Below are positions 8,207 to 17,417 of a stretch of DNA of 64,000 nucleotides, piece after piece. Made by a program: the position numbers and the translations under genes. The stretch's first letter is position 1, and each line of letters opens with the position of its first letter. Source of the stretch: Legionella_A sp963772805 (GTDB taxonomy: Bacteria > Pseudomonadota > Gammaproteobacteria > Legionellales > Legionellaceae); assembly GCA_963772805.1 (NCBI GenBank), contig CAVYYU010000008.1:930001-994000 (forward strand), given 5' to 3'. Under the pieces are notes generated by a model. It was given only the letters and a program-made list of their open reading frames with translations. It did no database searches and was not told the DNA's origin.

Positions 8207-8853
8207 GTCAAACAATAAACTTGTTCTGTTGCCTGCAGCAAACCTCTAGTCTGCAGATGCGCGAGGACTTCGCTAATAGGTTTACTGTATAGTTTTTTGA
8301 TATCAAAGTGTGGACTATAAAGCTCCTTCACCTCTTTCTCATCGACAGAAAATGGTGGGCCTTGCATTGCTGTTTGATCATACCATGTTGTTATCAAAAA
8401 CATCTTCGTATCTGGCTCAACCAATTGGGCTAAATGCGCTGAATACAACTGACGCACTTCCGCAGTTAACGCAATCAGAGCCGCTCTGTCATAAACGCCA
8501 TCTATATCGCCGAGAATGGATTTATCAAGTTTGAAAAAATCCCCTGAGATAAGCGTGATTACATCACTGGAATAAATAACGAAGTCTTCTAGTTCGGAAA
8601 CTTTAACACGGATTTTGTTTTCTTTGAAAAAAGCCCTACAAGCCGCTGAACTTAGCTCAATGCCGATAACTTTGTAACCTTGGCCCGCAAGCCAAATCAT
8701 ATCAATGCTCTTACCACAAAGGGGAACAAATACTCGATTGCCTGGCTTTAAGTGCAACGTTGGAAAATATCGCTGCATTAATTGATTGGGTTGTGGCTGG
8801 TTAAATCCAATGTCATTGGTTTGCCATTTTTCGTGCCAGAAATCTTTATCCAT
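8185..8853 (-). CDS. tpm: Thiopurine S-methyltransferase
   Basis: SAM-dependent methyltransferase of 222 residues. In bacteria the Tpm family methylates selenium and tellurium compounds, and thiopurines in the assay that gave it its name. The N-terminus MDKDFWHEKWQTNDIGFNQPQPN is the family signature for substrate contacts. The SAM motif VFVPLCGKSIDMIWLAGQGYKVIGIELS and the later GVYDRAALIAL agree with the Pseudomonas protein, as does the length. It is a single gene converging on ardA. It lies between the mobile debris and the tRNA, and may be chromosomal or cargo. Confidence 0.93.
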   Translation of the reverse strand: MDKDFWHEKWQTNDIGFNQPQPNQLMQRYFPTLHLKPGNRVFVPLCGKSIDMIWLAGQGYKVIGIELSSAACRAFFKENKIRVKVSELEDFVIYSSDVITLISGDFFKLDKSILGDIDGVYDRAALIALTAEVRQLYSAHLAQLVEPDTKMFLITTWYDQTAMQGPPFSVDEKEVKELYSPHFDIKKLYSKPISEVLAHLQTRGLLQATEQVYCLTKKKAPK

Positions 8854-8972
8854 TACTCTCTAATTTAATAACATGTGATAACAATCGATTACATTTCAAA
8901 ACTGGTACCAAGACTGGTACCAAAATATTTTTATGAGGGCGGATAAATTAAGTAACTCATTGATTCTACTAC

Positions 8973-9045
8973 TGCCGTTGTGCGGAATCGAACCGCAGAC
9001 CTATTGATTACGAATCAATTGCTCTACCAACTGAGCTACAACGGC
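8973..9045 (-). tRNA. tRNA-Thr (anticodon CGT)
   Basis: A 73-nt cloverleaf on the minus strand with acceptor stem GCCGTTG/CAACGGC, D arm AGCTCAGTTGGTAGAGC, anticodon stem ATTGA/TCAAT around loop TTCGTAA, T arm with GGTTCGATTCC and discriminator A. CCA is not encoded. In E. coli the tRNA-Thr(CGT) gene thrW is a known integration site. Here the 3' end faces the ssb/ardA remnants, which would fit an attachment site, though I did not find a second copy of the tRNA 3' end. Confidence 0.95.
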
Positions 9046-9070
9046 AAACAGTCAAAGTATATACTTGACG

Positions 9071-10204
9071 TTATTCTTGATGCAATACCACACCAAGAGT
9101 CCAGTCCGTGAATTGTGCGTTGGGCAGAAGGTTGATTGGTAGCTTTGGATCTAATCCATAACCATTAACCATTAGTGCGTAGTAGTAAGAAGACATTAGG
9201 CAGAAGTTGTATAGGTACTCGTTGCTTGAGTACTCAGTCTGTAGGTCTTGCCATTGTTTGTGACAAACTTCACTGTCGCCTTGTTGCAGTAGGTCTTGAT
9301 TCGTGAATTGGTTGTTTTCGAAATGAAATAATTTGTCTCCGACCAAGCTAGTCACGCCGCCGATTGCATACCATGATTTAACAGGGTTTGCTGTGATGGC
9401 AGGCTTGGCGATGGTGCTTGCGTTATGAACTTGATTAATCAGCTTGGAAACATTGGACTGACAAGTATCTGCGTCACCTTGGGCTGCGGAGCCGTTGGGT
9501 AAAGTGTAGTTATTTGCATAGCAGCTGGGTGAGTCAAGGAATTGCTGTGAGAGTAATGTTTGACCCAACCCTAGGAAACTGTGGTCGAACAGGGTCAGAT
9601 GACGGCCGTATACATCGACTTCTATTAGATCTTTGCTATCAATGTTCGTAGGATTTTGCACTGGAAAGACCAATTGTACTGAGGCTCCGCCCATGTCCAT
9701 GACACCCACTAGTGGTTTGCCATCAGACGACAACGCCCCCACTTTGTAATTAACTGCGAGCCAGCCGAGTAAGCCTTCTTTATCGCCTGTAATTGTTTGT
9801 GACTCCTTTAACTGCCATTGAGTCTGCGCTGCAAACCAATGCTTTATCTTACTGTAATATTGTTGCTGTTTGGGTTGAGGGTGTAATCTCATTCCGGCTG
9901 TGGCGTAAAAATACACTGGCATGCTATGTTCCGGCGCATTTGTAAATAAATTGGTTAAGTAGGCATTGATTACAGGTTCAGCTGGTTCAATCGTCGACAA
10001 ACCTGGAGTGATCTTTCTCGACCAAATTTCGTTAATTTTAACAGGGCCATTCGTTTCATCGAGATCATAGGCGTAAATATGTAGTCTTGATCCAGTACTG
10101 CCAGCATCAACAACCGCAAGACAATGGTGCTCTTGGCATTGTCCCTGGGAACCTTCAGCACTAGAATTCACAACAAAAAACAGCAAAATGAATAGACGCA
10201 GCAT
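9071..10204 (-). CDS. Secreted apyrase (GDA1/CD39-family NTPDase)
   Basis: Hydrolyses nucleoside tri- and diphosphates to monophosphates. The 377-residue protein has a short signal peptide (MLRLFILLFFVVNSSA), so it acts in the periplasm or outside the cell. The apyrase conserved regions are clear: ACR1 DAGSTGSR (33-40), ACR2 ATAGMR (101-106), ACR3 GDKEGLLGWLAVNY (140-153, with the catalytic Glu at 143) and ACR4 DMGGASVQ (170-177). Several cysteines fit disulfides of an exported enzyme. This family is common in eukaryotes. In bacteria it is best known from Legionella pneumophila, where NTPDases support growth in host cells. It stands alone, next to the tRNA. Confidence 0.93.
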   Translation of the reverse strand: MLRLFILLFFVVNSSAEGSQGQCQEHHCLAVVDAGSTGSRLHIYAYDLDETNGPVKINEIWSRKITPGLSTIEPAEPVINAYLTNLFTNAPEHSMPVYFYATAGMRLHPQPKQQQYYSKIKHWFAAQTQWQLKESQTITGDKEGLLGWLAVNYKVGALSSDGKPLVGVMDMGGASVQLVFPVQNPTNIDSKDLIEVDVYGRHLTLFDHSFLGLGQTLLSQQFLDSPSCYANNYTLPNGSAAQGDADTCQSNVSKLINQVHNASTIAKPAITANPVKSWYAIGGVTSLVGDKLFHFENNQFTNQDLLQQGDSEVCHKQWQDLQTEYSSNEYLYNFCLMSSYYYALMVNGYGLDPKLPINLLPNAQFTDWTLGVVLHQE

Positions 10205-10332
10205 AACTATAAACCCTGAATAAGATGTGTGTTTAATTCTACATCACGTTTTATCATTGTCAAATAAATCCTTAAAATGAACATTTTTTGTATAGACTGG
10301 TGGCTATAATCCATAGCCCAGAAAATGCTATA

Positions 10333-11520
10333 TTAATCGCGTAATACCGTCTTGGAAACCAGAAGCATGAATAGGCTTATACCTAAAAAGTAGAAAGGCA
10401 TCGGCAATAGCGTGCCATTATGCAAAATCGCCATGCCCATAGTGACCACTGAAACGATACAGTAATAGAAAAAACCAAACAGGCTGGATGCCGTGCCCAC
10501 ACACCATTTGTAATCTGTTAGTGCTATAGGTAACGCATTGCTGTTAGCGATACAGGTGCCAAACGCTATAATCATCTGCGCGACTAGCGTTGTTGCAATC
10601 AATAGTGCATTAGACATCGGAATTATCTGTGATAATAGAATGATGATGGTAAAAAAACTGCTGCCAACAAGCGTAATGAGCAGTCCGTATCTCATGATTT
10701 TTTTTGAGTCGTGAATGGCCTGTAGTTTTCTGGAGAGCAATCCGCCGGCTACAGTACTGCAGGCGATTGGAATAAAACTTAGCCCGTATTGCGCGGGAGT
10801 AAGATCCAATAGTGTAATGAGGTTAAATGCACCTTCGGCGAAATAACTGAACGAAATGCCGTTGCAAGCGCCGACAATCAATCCCAGTCCGATGACTTTT
10901 TTTTCATGAAGTAACGATACCATAACTTTTTTAAGACTGACTGGCGTGCGTTTTTCAACAGGGTGGGTTTCAGGTAGGCGTAAAGCGACCAACACGGTGA
11001 GTAAAATTGCGAAAAATAGGAGAAATAGGAAGACATTCGGCCATCCAAATTGCTGCGCGATATATCCGCCAATAACTGGCCCGATAGCTGGGTAAACAGC
11101 CAGTGCGCTACCGATTGATGAGTAAACGCGCCCTAACTCGGGGCCATGAAAAGCATCGCGGCATAGCGCTTGCGCCAACACGGATCCAATGCTGCCGCCA
11201 AATGCTTGAATCAATCGGCTTGTTAACAACAACGTGATGGAGTCGGCCAAGTAGCAACCTATGCATCCTATGATAAAAATTATAAAACCGGCAAGAATGC
11301 ACGGCTTGCGACCGAAACGATCGGATAACTTCCCCCAGAAAAGAGTACCTAAAGCGAAGCCAAAAAGGTAAATCGTCAGGGTATACTCCACCATGGATTG
11401 TGCAACATTCAAATCATGTGCAATCTCAGGAAGTGCTGGTGTGTATACCGTTTCGGATAGTTGTGGTAATCCTGCAATAAGTAGGACTAGCCATACTGCA
11501 GGCAATGTAATCTGTGACAG
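10333..11520 (-). CDS. MFS drug-efflux transporter, Bcr/CflA type
   Basis: About 390-395 residues with some 12 membrane helices. Motif A is present as GKLSDRFGRKP in the loop after helix 2. The start SETVYTPALPEIAHDL resembles Bcr (IDMYLPALPVISAQF). The family exports drugs such as bicyclomycin using the proton gradient, but the substrate here cannot be read from sequence. The start is unclear: a TTG at 11505 is in frame, while a CTG at 11520 sits 5 bases after a GAGG ribosome site and would add SQITL, matching family length better. I have used the CTG. Confidence 0.85.
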   Translation of the reverse strand: MSQITLPAVWLVLLIAGLPQLSETVYTPALPEIAHDLNVAQSMVEYTLTIYLFGFALGTLFWGKLSDRFGRKPCILAGFIIFIIGCIGCYLADSITLLLTSRLIQAFGGSIGSVLAQALCRDAFHGPELGRVYSSIGSALAVYPAIGPVIGGYIAQQFGWPNVFLFLLFFAILLTVLVALRLPETHPVEKRTPVSLKKVMVSLLHEKKVIGLGLIVGACNGISFSYFAEGAFNLITLLDLTPAQYGLSFIPIACSTVAGGLLSRKLQAIHDSKKIMRYGLLITLVGSSFFTIIILLSQIIPMSNALLIATTLVAQMIIAFGTCIANSNALPIALTDYKWCVGTASSLFGFFYYCIVSVVTMGMAILHNGTLLPMPFYFLGISLFMLLVSKTVLRD

Positions 11521-12018
11521 AAAAACCTCGGTATTTAAAATTAAGCAAATAAAAAATTAGTGCTTCGGGCCTTATATAACTCGTATAAGGAAGAAATCGC
11601 TCGCTTCATTCCAAATAGCGTAGAGAGTTACGATAAGCCTTTTAACAAACACAATTTGCTTTGCTTCAAACAATGACGATTTTTTTCACGGGAATATCCA
11701 GATTAAGTCCGTTGGAAAAAAATAATACCAAGAATAATGATTCAAGGTAAGGTTATTCTGTGAAAAACCAGCGTTATCTCACGAAACGATAATAAAATAA
11801 TTTCGAAGGGCGCAAACCGTAAATAATCAAACATTCATTTTAAAAAAATTTAATTTAGTCAATGTCCATAGTGTTGTTCAAGTCCACCCTTTTTAAATAA
11901 ATCCAGGCTGTTTAACGGAATTATCTTTAAATTCATTACCTAATATTCTTGCTGCATACAAACCTGAGTCAAGGCAAATATCCTAGGTCTCGTACACAAA
12001 CAAAGAAAATATTTTGTA
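11521..12018. other. Intergenic region between transporter and J-domain gene
   Basis: About 500 bases, AT-rich, between divergent genes. No frame is convincing and no RNA structure stands out. It should hold two promoters, but I cannot pick boxes with confidence. Confidence 0.35.
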
Positions 12019-13617
12019 GTGGTAAAATCGCATTTTATGTATAATATTTGCAATTATTGTTTCCCTGGAGATCTTGTGCCTAAATTAAGAAATCATTATC
12101 AAGTTCTTGCTCAAGCCAAGGCCTGCGCTCTTTTAAAAACATCAGCAGATCCGCGCTTCATAAGCTCTGACTCAGCGAATCAATCATTTCAAGGTGATGA
12201 TACCTGCGTCATGCATGATAGAGCACTGTTCTACATCAACCAAACTGAAAAAAAATGTACCAAAATAAAAGAGGATTCTGATGGATTTAGCGAATTATTC
12301 ACGATAATGAGCGAACTGGAGGGCGAAAAATTAATATTGGCATCTCCCCGCGTCCTCGAAATAATGACTTTTGCAACTGACCACACGTTGTCAAGAAATG
12401 CCACCATTGACGATATCAGAAATGCTTATAAAGTCTTGGCGCTCAGACATCACCCAGATAAACCAGGAGGGGATCAGGAGAAATTTAAAGCGGTGAATGA
12501 AGCGCATAGCGTTTTATCTGATCAAGACCAGCGAAAAATCTATGACTTAAGTCTCATTCGACCCGACTATCCTATTTCTAATAATACAAAACGAGATGCT
12601 CATTTTTTCAACGAACACACAGAGAAAAAAAATTACCTAGATCCCAATAAGGATTTCACGAAAGATAAAGATGCGTCATCGTGGTATGCACGAAGAGCTG
12701 AACTCTTTTCTCCAAAGACACTATCATTCTCAATGTCCAGGTTCTTATCCAAGAACGATGCACCACTTAGCAACATAATCTCATCAAGAACGCAGAAAAG
12801 CTTCATTAAGCACCACAACGAAAGAAATGAACGCCAGGGAAAGCGTGAGCGTAGCTTTCTTATACGCTTGATGCGAAATATAGAGGGAAACGATCCCTTC
12901 TCTTTTGGGGAAGAACTTAAAAAATATAGGGTTAACTCTCAGAAGGCATATCGAGACACGCGCCAGATAAATTTAGCGCTTTATCAACCATTAAGAGGAT
13001 TGGAGAATCTATTTCTGGCCACTGTATTTTTTATCCTGTTTTTTATCCTGTTATTGCTAACGATGTTACGTCTAATTCTTTATCCATTTATTCCTAGTAA
13101 CGGCCCTGGTCCATCATTTAAGTACATAAGTGAGCTCGTAAGTACTTGTGTAAATAATTTAGGTACCCTTTTGTTTCTTGGACTTTTTCAGCTTGTTGGA
13201 ACACCACTGACCTGGTTTATCCATATTCCACTTCGAAGCCTAAATACATGTATAAACGGATGGGAGGCCGCTGAAGATGGTTTTCATATGCAACGCATTG
13301 TTAATGAGGCTGATTGCGCAATTCTTCAGGGAGATAAACCGGCTATTATCGCGGCAATAGCTCTGCTGCATAAAAAATTTCAGAAAGCAATTATCGACAA
13401 ACAGTACTGTAGGCTAACCGATCACACCTTAGAGTCAACGTATTACGAAGTGGTCGACAAGGATTTCGTTCTTGGAACTTTAAATGCTAAATCGACTATT
13501 CCTGTTACTGAAGAGCAAAAAACACACCTAACTGCATATCTTGGTTTATTTAAATCACCCGGCGCTGTAGGCCGCCAGCCTAAACAGCCCCCTTGTGGAC
13601 TGAACATTATCCCTTAA
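12019..13617 (+). CDS. J-domain membrane protein (possible effector)
   Basis: 532 residues from a GTG at 12019; an ATG at 12037 is also possible and would remove six residues. A J domain lies at about 121-178 with the HPD motif intact (HHPDKPGG, 145-147) and the usual KAVNEAHSVLSD helix, so it should stimulate an Hsp70. It is not at the N-terminus, and there is no G/F or zinc region, making this a class III J protein. Two strongly hydrophobic stretches near 330-360 (LFLATVFFILFFILLLLTMLRL) and 380-402 predict a hairpin in a membrane. The flanks are not recognisable. No signal peptide is seen. In this setting a type IV secretion effector acting on host Hsp70 is possible but unproven. Confidence 0.75.
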   Translation: MVKSHFMYNICNYCFPGDLVPKLRNHYQVLAQAKACALLKTSADPRFISSDSANQSFQGDDTCVMHDRALFYINQTEKKCTKIKEDSDGFSELFTIMSELEGEKLILASPRVLEIMTFATDHTLSRNATIDDIRNAYKVLALRHHPDKPGGDQEKFKAVNEAHSVLSDQDQRKIYDLSLIRPDYPISNNTKRDAHFFNEHTEKKNYLDPNKDFTKDKDASSWYARRAELFSPKTLSFSMSRFLSKNDAPLSNIISSRTQKSFIKHHNERNERQGKRERSFLIRLMRNIEGNDPFSFGEELKKYRVNSQKAYRDTRQINLALYQPLRGLENLFLATVFFILFFILLLLTMLRLILYPFIPSNGPGPSFKYISELVSTCVNNLGTLLFLGLFQLVGTPLTWFIHIPLRSLNTCINGWEAAEDGFHMQRIVNEADCAILQGDKPAIIAAIALLHKKFQKAIIDKQYCRLTDHTLESTYYEVVDKDFVLGTLNAKSTIPVTEEQKTHLTAYLGLFKSPGAVGRQPKQPPCGLNIIP

Positions 13618-13766
13618 TAGTGATTGATATATGCCGCAGAGTTACCTGACGCACTAAACATGCGCCACAAACTTTTGCTGATTTTAGGCACAAGCCAGGC
13701 TAGAGAGTCAAATGAACTCTCTAAGCAAAGATTTAGGCACATCAACTTCATCAGCGGGCAACTGCC

Positions 13767-15983
13767 TCAGTCAACAAAGCCCGCCGAACGAAAACAAGTT
13801 GGCTTCTCCATATCTCTTGGCGTTAATGTCACCCGCACCATGCCACAATCCATGGTGTTATATACCGCAATCTGTAGTTGTGCATAGCCCCGCATGGTTT
13901 GCTGATGCGGGAAGTGATAACGATTATCAAAACCATAAGAAGAAATCGCATAGCGTGGAGAGATGTGTTGTAAAAATGGGGTGGAGGATGATGTTTTACT
14001 GCCGTGGTGAGGAACCAGCATAACGGTGGATGCTAATGCATTGCCATAGGTCTCAACCAGGTATTGTTCCCCTTGTTTTTCAATATCCCCAGTTAGCAAC
14101 ACCTGCCCTGATTTGGTTGAAACTTGCAAAATACAGGAGCTGTTATTTTTGCTGCCCAATTCTTTGGCGATTGCAAAAAAACGGAATGAGACTCCATCCC
14201 ATGTCCATGTGGGGTATTGATGACAGGATGTGCCACGTCGATAAAATTTAGGGTCATCGACTATTAGCTCACCGATGTTGAATTTTTGTTGTAGTGATAA
14301 GAGACCGCCGCGATGATCAAGATCTGGGTGGCTGATAACGACCTTGTCCAGTTTCTGCACCCCCAGCGTACTGAGATAGGGAATCATGACGATCTTGCCC
14401 ATGTCGCTTCCTTGATAGAATTTAACGCCGGTATCGTAAGCAAGTATATGATTTTCCGTACGCACAATAACGGCCAGACCTTGACCAACATCCAATACAT
14501 CAATATGGGCCTCACCCTGTTTAACTTTTTCAAATGCAGGAAAGAGTGCCGCAATGGTCAGCACAGTTGCTGCCGGTAAAAATCGACTTGATGGCAAAAA
14601 AATTACAATGCTCATCGCAGCCATCAGCGCCAGCGGCGATAAAATTTGTTTGTAGGTAAACTGCAAATTAAACAACGCGAACGAATCAATCCAGCTTAGA
14701 TAGTAGAGTAAACAAGCGATTGCGCCTTTGAGTGCTACTACTAGCCAAGGTAACACCAGCCACTCAGCCAACAATGTGGTGAATAATGCCATCGGTACAA
14801 TAATAAAGCTCACCCACGGAATCGCTACCAGATTAGCTACTAATCCGTTAACTGCCCCATAAGAAAACCAAAACAAGGTAAGCGGCATTAATCCAAATAA
14901 ACAGGCTAATTGTAGTGCTATCGTTTTGCGTATCCCACGCCAAGGTATGCGTTGGTTAATCAATATCAGGATTGCGACTGCAATGAATGACAAATAAAAA
15001 CCGGACATTAATACCGAGTGCGGCTCAAACAGTAGCACGCCGAACAAAGCATAACGCCAAGCTTGCCATACGCTAAATCGTTGACTGCAGAAATTACGTA
15101 TAAACATAAAAAAGCAAACAATCAGTGCACGCTGCGCGGGGACTGCAAATCCGGCTAGCAATGCATATATTAATGCCAGAAACAGTGCGGCAATGCTAGC
15201 GGCCTTAGGGGCGGGGTAACGTAGACAGATGCGCCCCATTCGGCACCATAGCCATTTCGTTAAAGCATAGGTAAGCCCCGCAACCAGACCAATGTGCGCG
15301 CCAGAAATTACCATCAAATGGATGGTTCCGGTGCGCCGAAACAGTTCCCATTCCTCTTTATCTATGTGGGTGGTCACACCTAAGGTCAACGCTTGCAGGA
15401 TACCCAATGTTTTCTCATCGGGATCAATTTGGGCCAGTAACATTGCCAAATGTTCGCGCAGGGCAAGAAGCGTATGTTGATTGTTTTTTGTTGTCACGGG
15501 TTTGAATGTTCCGTTGCGCGAATAGCCTGTCCAGGCAATATGTCGTGTATTAAGCCAGCTTACATAATCAAATCCGCCGGGGTTTGCCAGATTGTGAGGT
15601 TTTTTTAATTTTGCCATCAACTGCCAGTATTGGCCGGCATGAAGTTCCGGACAATGTTGATAACATGAAAGCAAGAGCGTGGCTTTGACAGATTTGTTGT
15701 TAAGGCGTTCGACTGAAAATTGAAACTGGGTTTTTCCTGGTGATACTGTTGGAATCGACGCTATGCGCCCTTCTATCAATGCTTTATTGATGATTTCATC
15801 ATGAGGCATACCTTGATCATAACCCCACCATTGATGGAGCAAACCCCAAGTAATGGCTGCCAGAAACCACCCTACGAATACCAGGCGTGGTCTAAAAAAC
15901 AAAACGATCAGTAAAAAGACTAAGGGATAGACTGATTTTATGAATATCAGAGCTGTCCCTGCAAAAAAACAGAGAATTTCCAT
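13767..15983 (-). CDS. comEC: DNA uptake channel protein ComEC/Rec2
   Basis: 738 residues. It passes single-stranded DNA across the inner membrane during natural transformation. N-terminal helices are followed by a DUF4131-like domain, then the Competence domain with many membrane helices (GTIHLMVISGAHIGLVAGLTYAL is typical), and finally a metallo-beta-lactamase-like domain (DVGQGLAVIVRTENHILAYDTG, SHPDLDHRGGL, LVPHHGSKTSS). All three parts are intact and the length is normal. It is a single gene with no comEA or msbA-like neighbour in the window. The ribosome site before the ATG is weak. Confidence 0.95.
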   Translation of the reverse strand: MEILCFFAGTALIFIKSVYPLVFLLIVLFFRPRLVFVGWFLAAITWGLLHQWWGYDQGMPHDEIINKALIEGRIASIPTVSPGKTQFQFSVERLNNKSVKATLLLSCYQHCPELHAGQYWQLMAKLKKPHNLANPGGFDYVSWLNTRHIAWTGYSRNGTFKPVTTKNNQHTLLALREHLAMLLAQIDPDEKTLGILQALTLGVTTHIDKEEWELFRRTGTIHLMVISGAHIGLVAGLTYALTKWLWCRMGRICLRYPAPKAASIAALFLALIYALLAGFAVPAQRALIVCFFMFIRNFCSQRFSVWQAWRYALFGVLLFEPHSVLMSGFYLSFIAVAILILINQRIPWRGIRKTIALQLACLFGLMPLTLFWFSYGAVNGLVANLVAIPWVSFIIVPMALFTTLLAEWLVLPWLVVALKGAIACLLYYLSWIDSFALFNLQFTYKQILSPLALMAAMSIVIFLPSSRFLPAATVLTIAALFPAFEKVKQGEAHIDVLDVGQGLAVIVRTENHILAYDTGVKFYQGSDMGKIVMIPYLSTLGVQKLDKVVISHPDLDHRGGLLSLQQKFNIGELIVDDPKFYRRGTSCHQYPTWTWDGVSFRFFAIAKELGSKNNSSCILQVSTKSGQVLLTGDIEKQGEQYLVETYGNALASTVMLVPHHGSKTSSSTPFLQHISPRYAISSYGFDNRYHFPHQQTMRGYAQLQIAVYNTMDCGMVRVTLTPRDMEKPTCFRSAGFVD

Positions 15984-16305
15984 ATTATTTTAGGTTGGAG
16001 GTATTGCTGGGCGTCACTTTATAACAAGATGGGCTTGGACTCAATGGTTAGATATTGTTTTGACTACCCCGCATCCGCTCTGTCAGGCACTTTCTCCCTC
16101 AGAGGGAGAAAGGCCCAATATTGCGTATTTGATTTTTAACCGACTGCTTTTGCTGTGCTATAATTGCCTGGTTAATATAAATAAAGAACAAGATGAACTG
16201 CGGATATTAACTTCTACTTATATTGATCAAACGGATGTTTGTGTTTTTTTTAATTTTGCATAATATGTTAGGCCAACGATGCTATGAAGTGAAAGGAGAA
16301 TATCG
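15984..16305. other. Intergenic region with a near-perfect palindrome
   Basis: Holds the promoters of comEC and the OsmC gene. At 16090-16112 CTTTCTCCCTC and GAGGGAGAAAG form 11-base arms around a single A. This looks like the common dispersed intergenic palindromes with CCCTC/GAGGG cores. A 67-codon frame here has no support. Confidence 0.5.
16090..16112. repeat. 11-bp-arm palindrome
   Basis: CTTTCTCCCTC / A / GAGGGAGAAAG. It is perfect and lies between two genes. It may be a dispersed REP-like element. Only one copy is seen in this window. Confidence 0.6.
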
Positions 16306-16734
16306 ATGGAGATCATTGTCACTGAAACTGGAAAGGGTCGCTATACACAAGAAATTACGATAGGAAAGCATGTTCTAACTGCAGATGAGCCTATTAACAG
16401 TGGAGGCAATGACACAGGACCATCACCTTATGATTTGCTTCTTGCAAGTTTAGGCGCCTGCACTTCAATGACATTGCGAATGTATGCCGAACTAAAAAAA
16501 ATACCGCTACAAAAAGTCACGGTAATCTTACGACACGAAAAAATTTACGCCATAGATTGTGCTGCTTGTGAGAACAGTGGCTCAAAAATAGATCATATCG
16601 ATCGCCAAATAGCGCTGCAAGGAAATTTAACAACCGAACAACGCAAACAGCTCTTAGAGATAGCAAACAAATGCCCAGTCCATCGTACTTTAATCTCTGA
16701 AACAATGATTACCACCGAGCTTGTCGAAGATTAA
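16306..16734 (+). CDS. OsmC/Ohr-family thiol peroxidase-like protein
   Basis: 142 residues. OsmC-family enzymes reduce organic hydroperoxides with two cysteines in the cytoplasm. Both are present: Cys52 in LASLGACTSMTLRMYA and Cys123 in NKCPVHRTL. The start MEIIVTETGKGRYTQEITIGKH and the SPYDLLLASLG turn match the YhfA/SACOL1771-like subfamily. An extra CAAC pair (Cys85, Cys88) lies in a loop between the conserved cysteines. AAAGGAGA lies 7 bases before the ATG. A monocistronic unit, it ends at a hairpin. Confidence 0.9.
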   Translation: MEIIVTETGKGRYTQEITIGKHVLTADEPINSGGNDTGPSPYDLLLASLGACTSMTLRMYAELKKIPLQKVTVILRHEKIYAIDCAACENSGSKIDHIDRQIALQGNLTTEQRKQLLEIANKCPVHRTLISETMITTELVED

Positions 16735-16740
16735 ATTTTG

Positions 16741-16766
16741 ATGGCAAACCCCGATAGGCTTGCCAT
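16741..16766. terminator. Hairpin between convergent OsmC and FMN reductase genes
   Basis: ATGGCAA and TTGCCAT arms, with CC/GG pairing in the 12-base interior, lie between two convergent stop codons. There is no strong T run on either side, so it is probably a weak bidirectional terminator. Confidence 0.5.
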
Positions 16767-16783
16767 TAAGATTTCAATTGTGT

Positions 16784-17344
16784 TTAAAGCGATGATTTTG
16801 GATTATGGTATTCAACCCATTTGTGAAAGGCATCAAGAAATCCCTGTAAAAATTTCTTTGTCTCCTCGCTGGTAATATTATGATGCTCATCAATTAATTC
16901 ATTTTTATAAACGAAATAGACTTCAGGCTGTCCCATTACTACCGCATTTATTGCAACTAAAATACTGCGTAAATGAGCCTGAGCAACTGCTGTACCAATA
17001 ACTCCTGGACTTGTGCCAATAATAGCCGTTGGTTTATTAGCAAAAGAATTTTTACCATAGGGACGCGTTCCCCAATCAATACTATTTTTTAATACCCCGG
17101 GAATTGAGCGATTATATTCTGGTGTGACAAACAATATGCCGTCTGCGTTTAAAATTTTATTTTTGAAGTCGATTACCGCGGCAGGCATATTTGCTTCATT
17201 ATCTTGGTTATAAATAGGTATTTCGTTCAACTCAAGAATATTTAATTTCAAACCAGGGTGATTAAGTTTATCCAACGCATGTACAAGCTTCTTATTAAAT
17301 GACTCTTTTCGCAAACTTCCAACGATTACTGCGATATTAAACAT
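16784..17344 (-). CDS. NADPH-dependent FMN reductase (flavodoxin fold)
   Basis: 186 residues. The phosphate loop GSLRKESFNKKL (9-20) and the TPEYNRSIPGVLKNSIDW region (74-91) are signatures of the FMN_red family, which includes azo-, quinone and chromate reductases. It probably reduces quinones or related oxidants with NAD(P)H. It lies 73 bases downstream of the pirin gene on the same strand. Together with the OsmC neighbour this suggests a small stress-response group. The exact substrate is unknown. Confidence 0.9.
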   Translation of the reverse strand: MFNIAVIVGSLRKESFNKKLVHALDKLNHPGLKLNILELNEIPIYNQDNEANMPAAVIDFKNKILNADGILFVTPEYNRSIPGVLKNSIDWGTRPYGKNSFANKPTAIIGTSPGVIGTAVAQAHLRSILVAINAVVMGQPEVYFVYKNELIDEHHNITSEETKKFLQGFLDAFHKWVEYHNPKSSL

Positions 17345-17417
17345 CGATATTCCCCCTGTTTTTTTTAAGTTATTGTCAGCTTATGGCCATTTTGTATTAT
17401 GTATATATATCAGAAAG

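Noticed and set aside
13624..14579. Several plus-strand frames opposite comEC
   Set aside because: They lie antisense to the well-conserved MBL domain of ComEC and show no protein-like features.
16060..16263. 67-codon plus-strand frame before the OsmC gene
   Set aside because: It runs through a palindromic repeat and an AT-rich promoter region, has no ribosome site and an unlikely composition.
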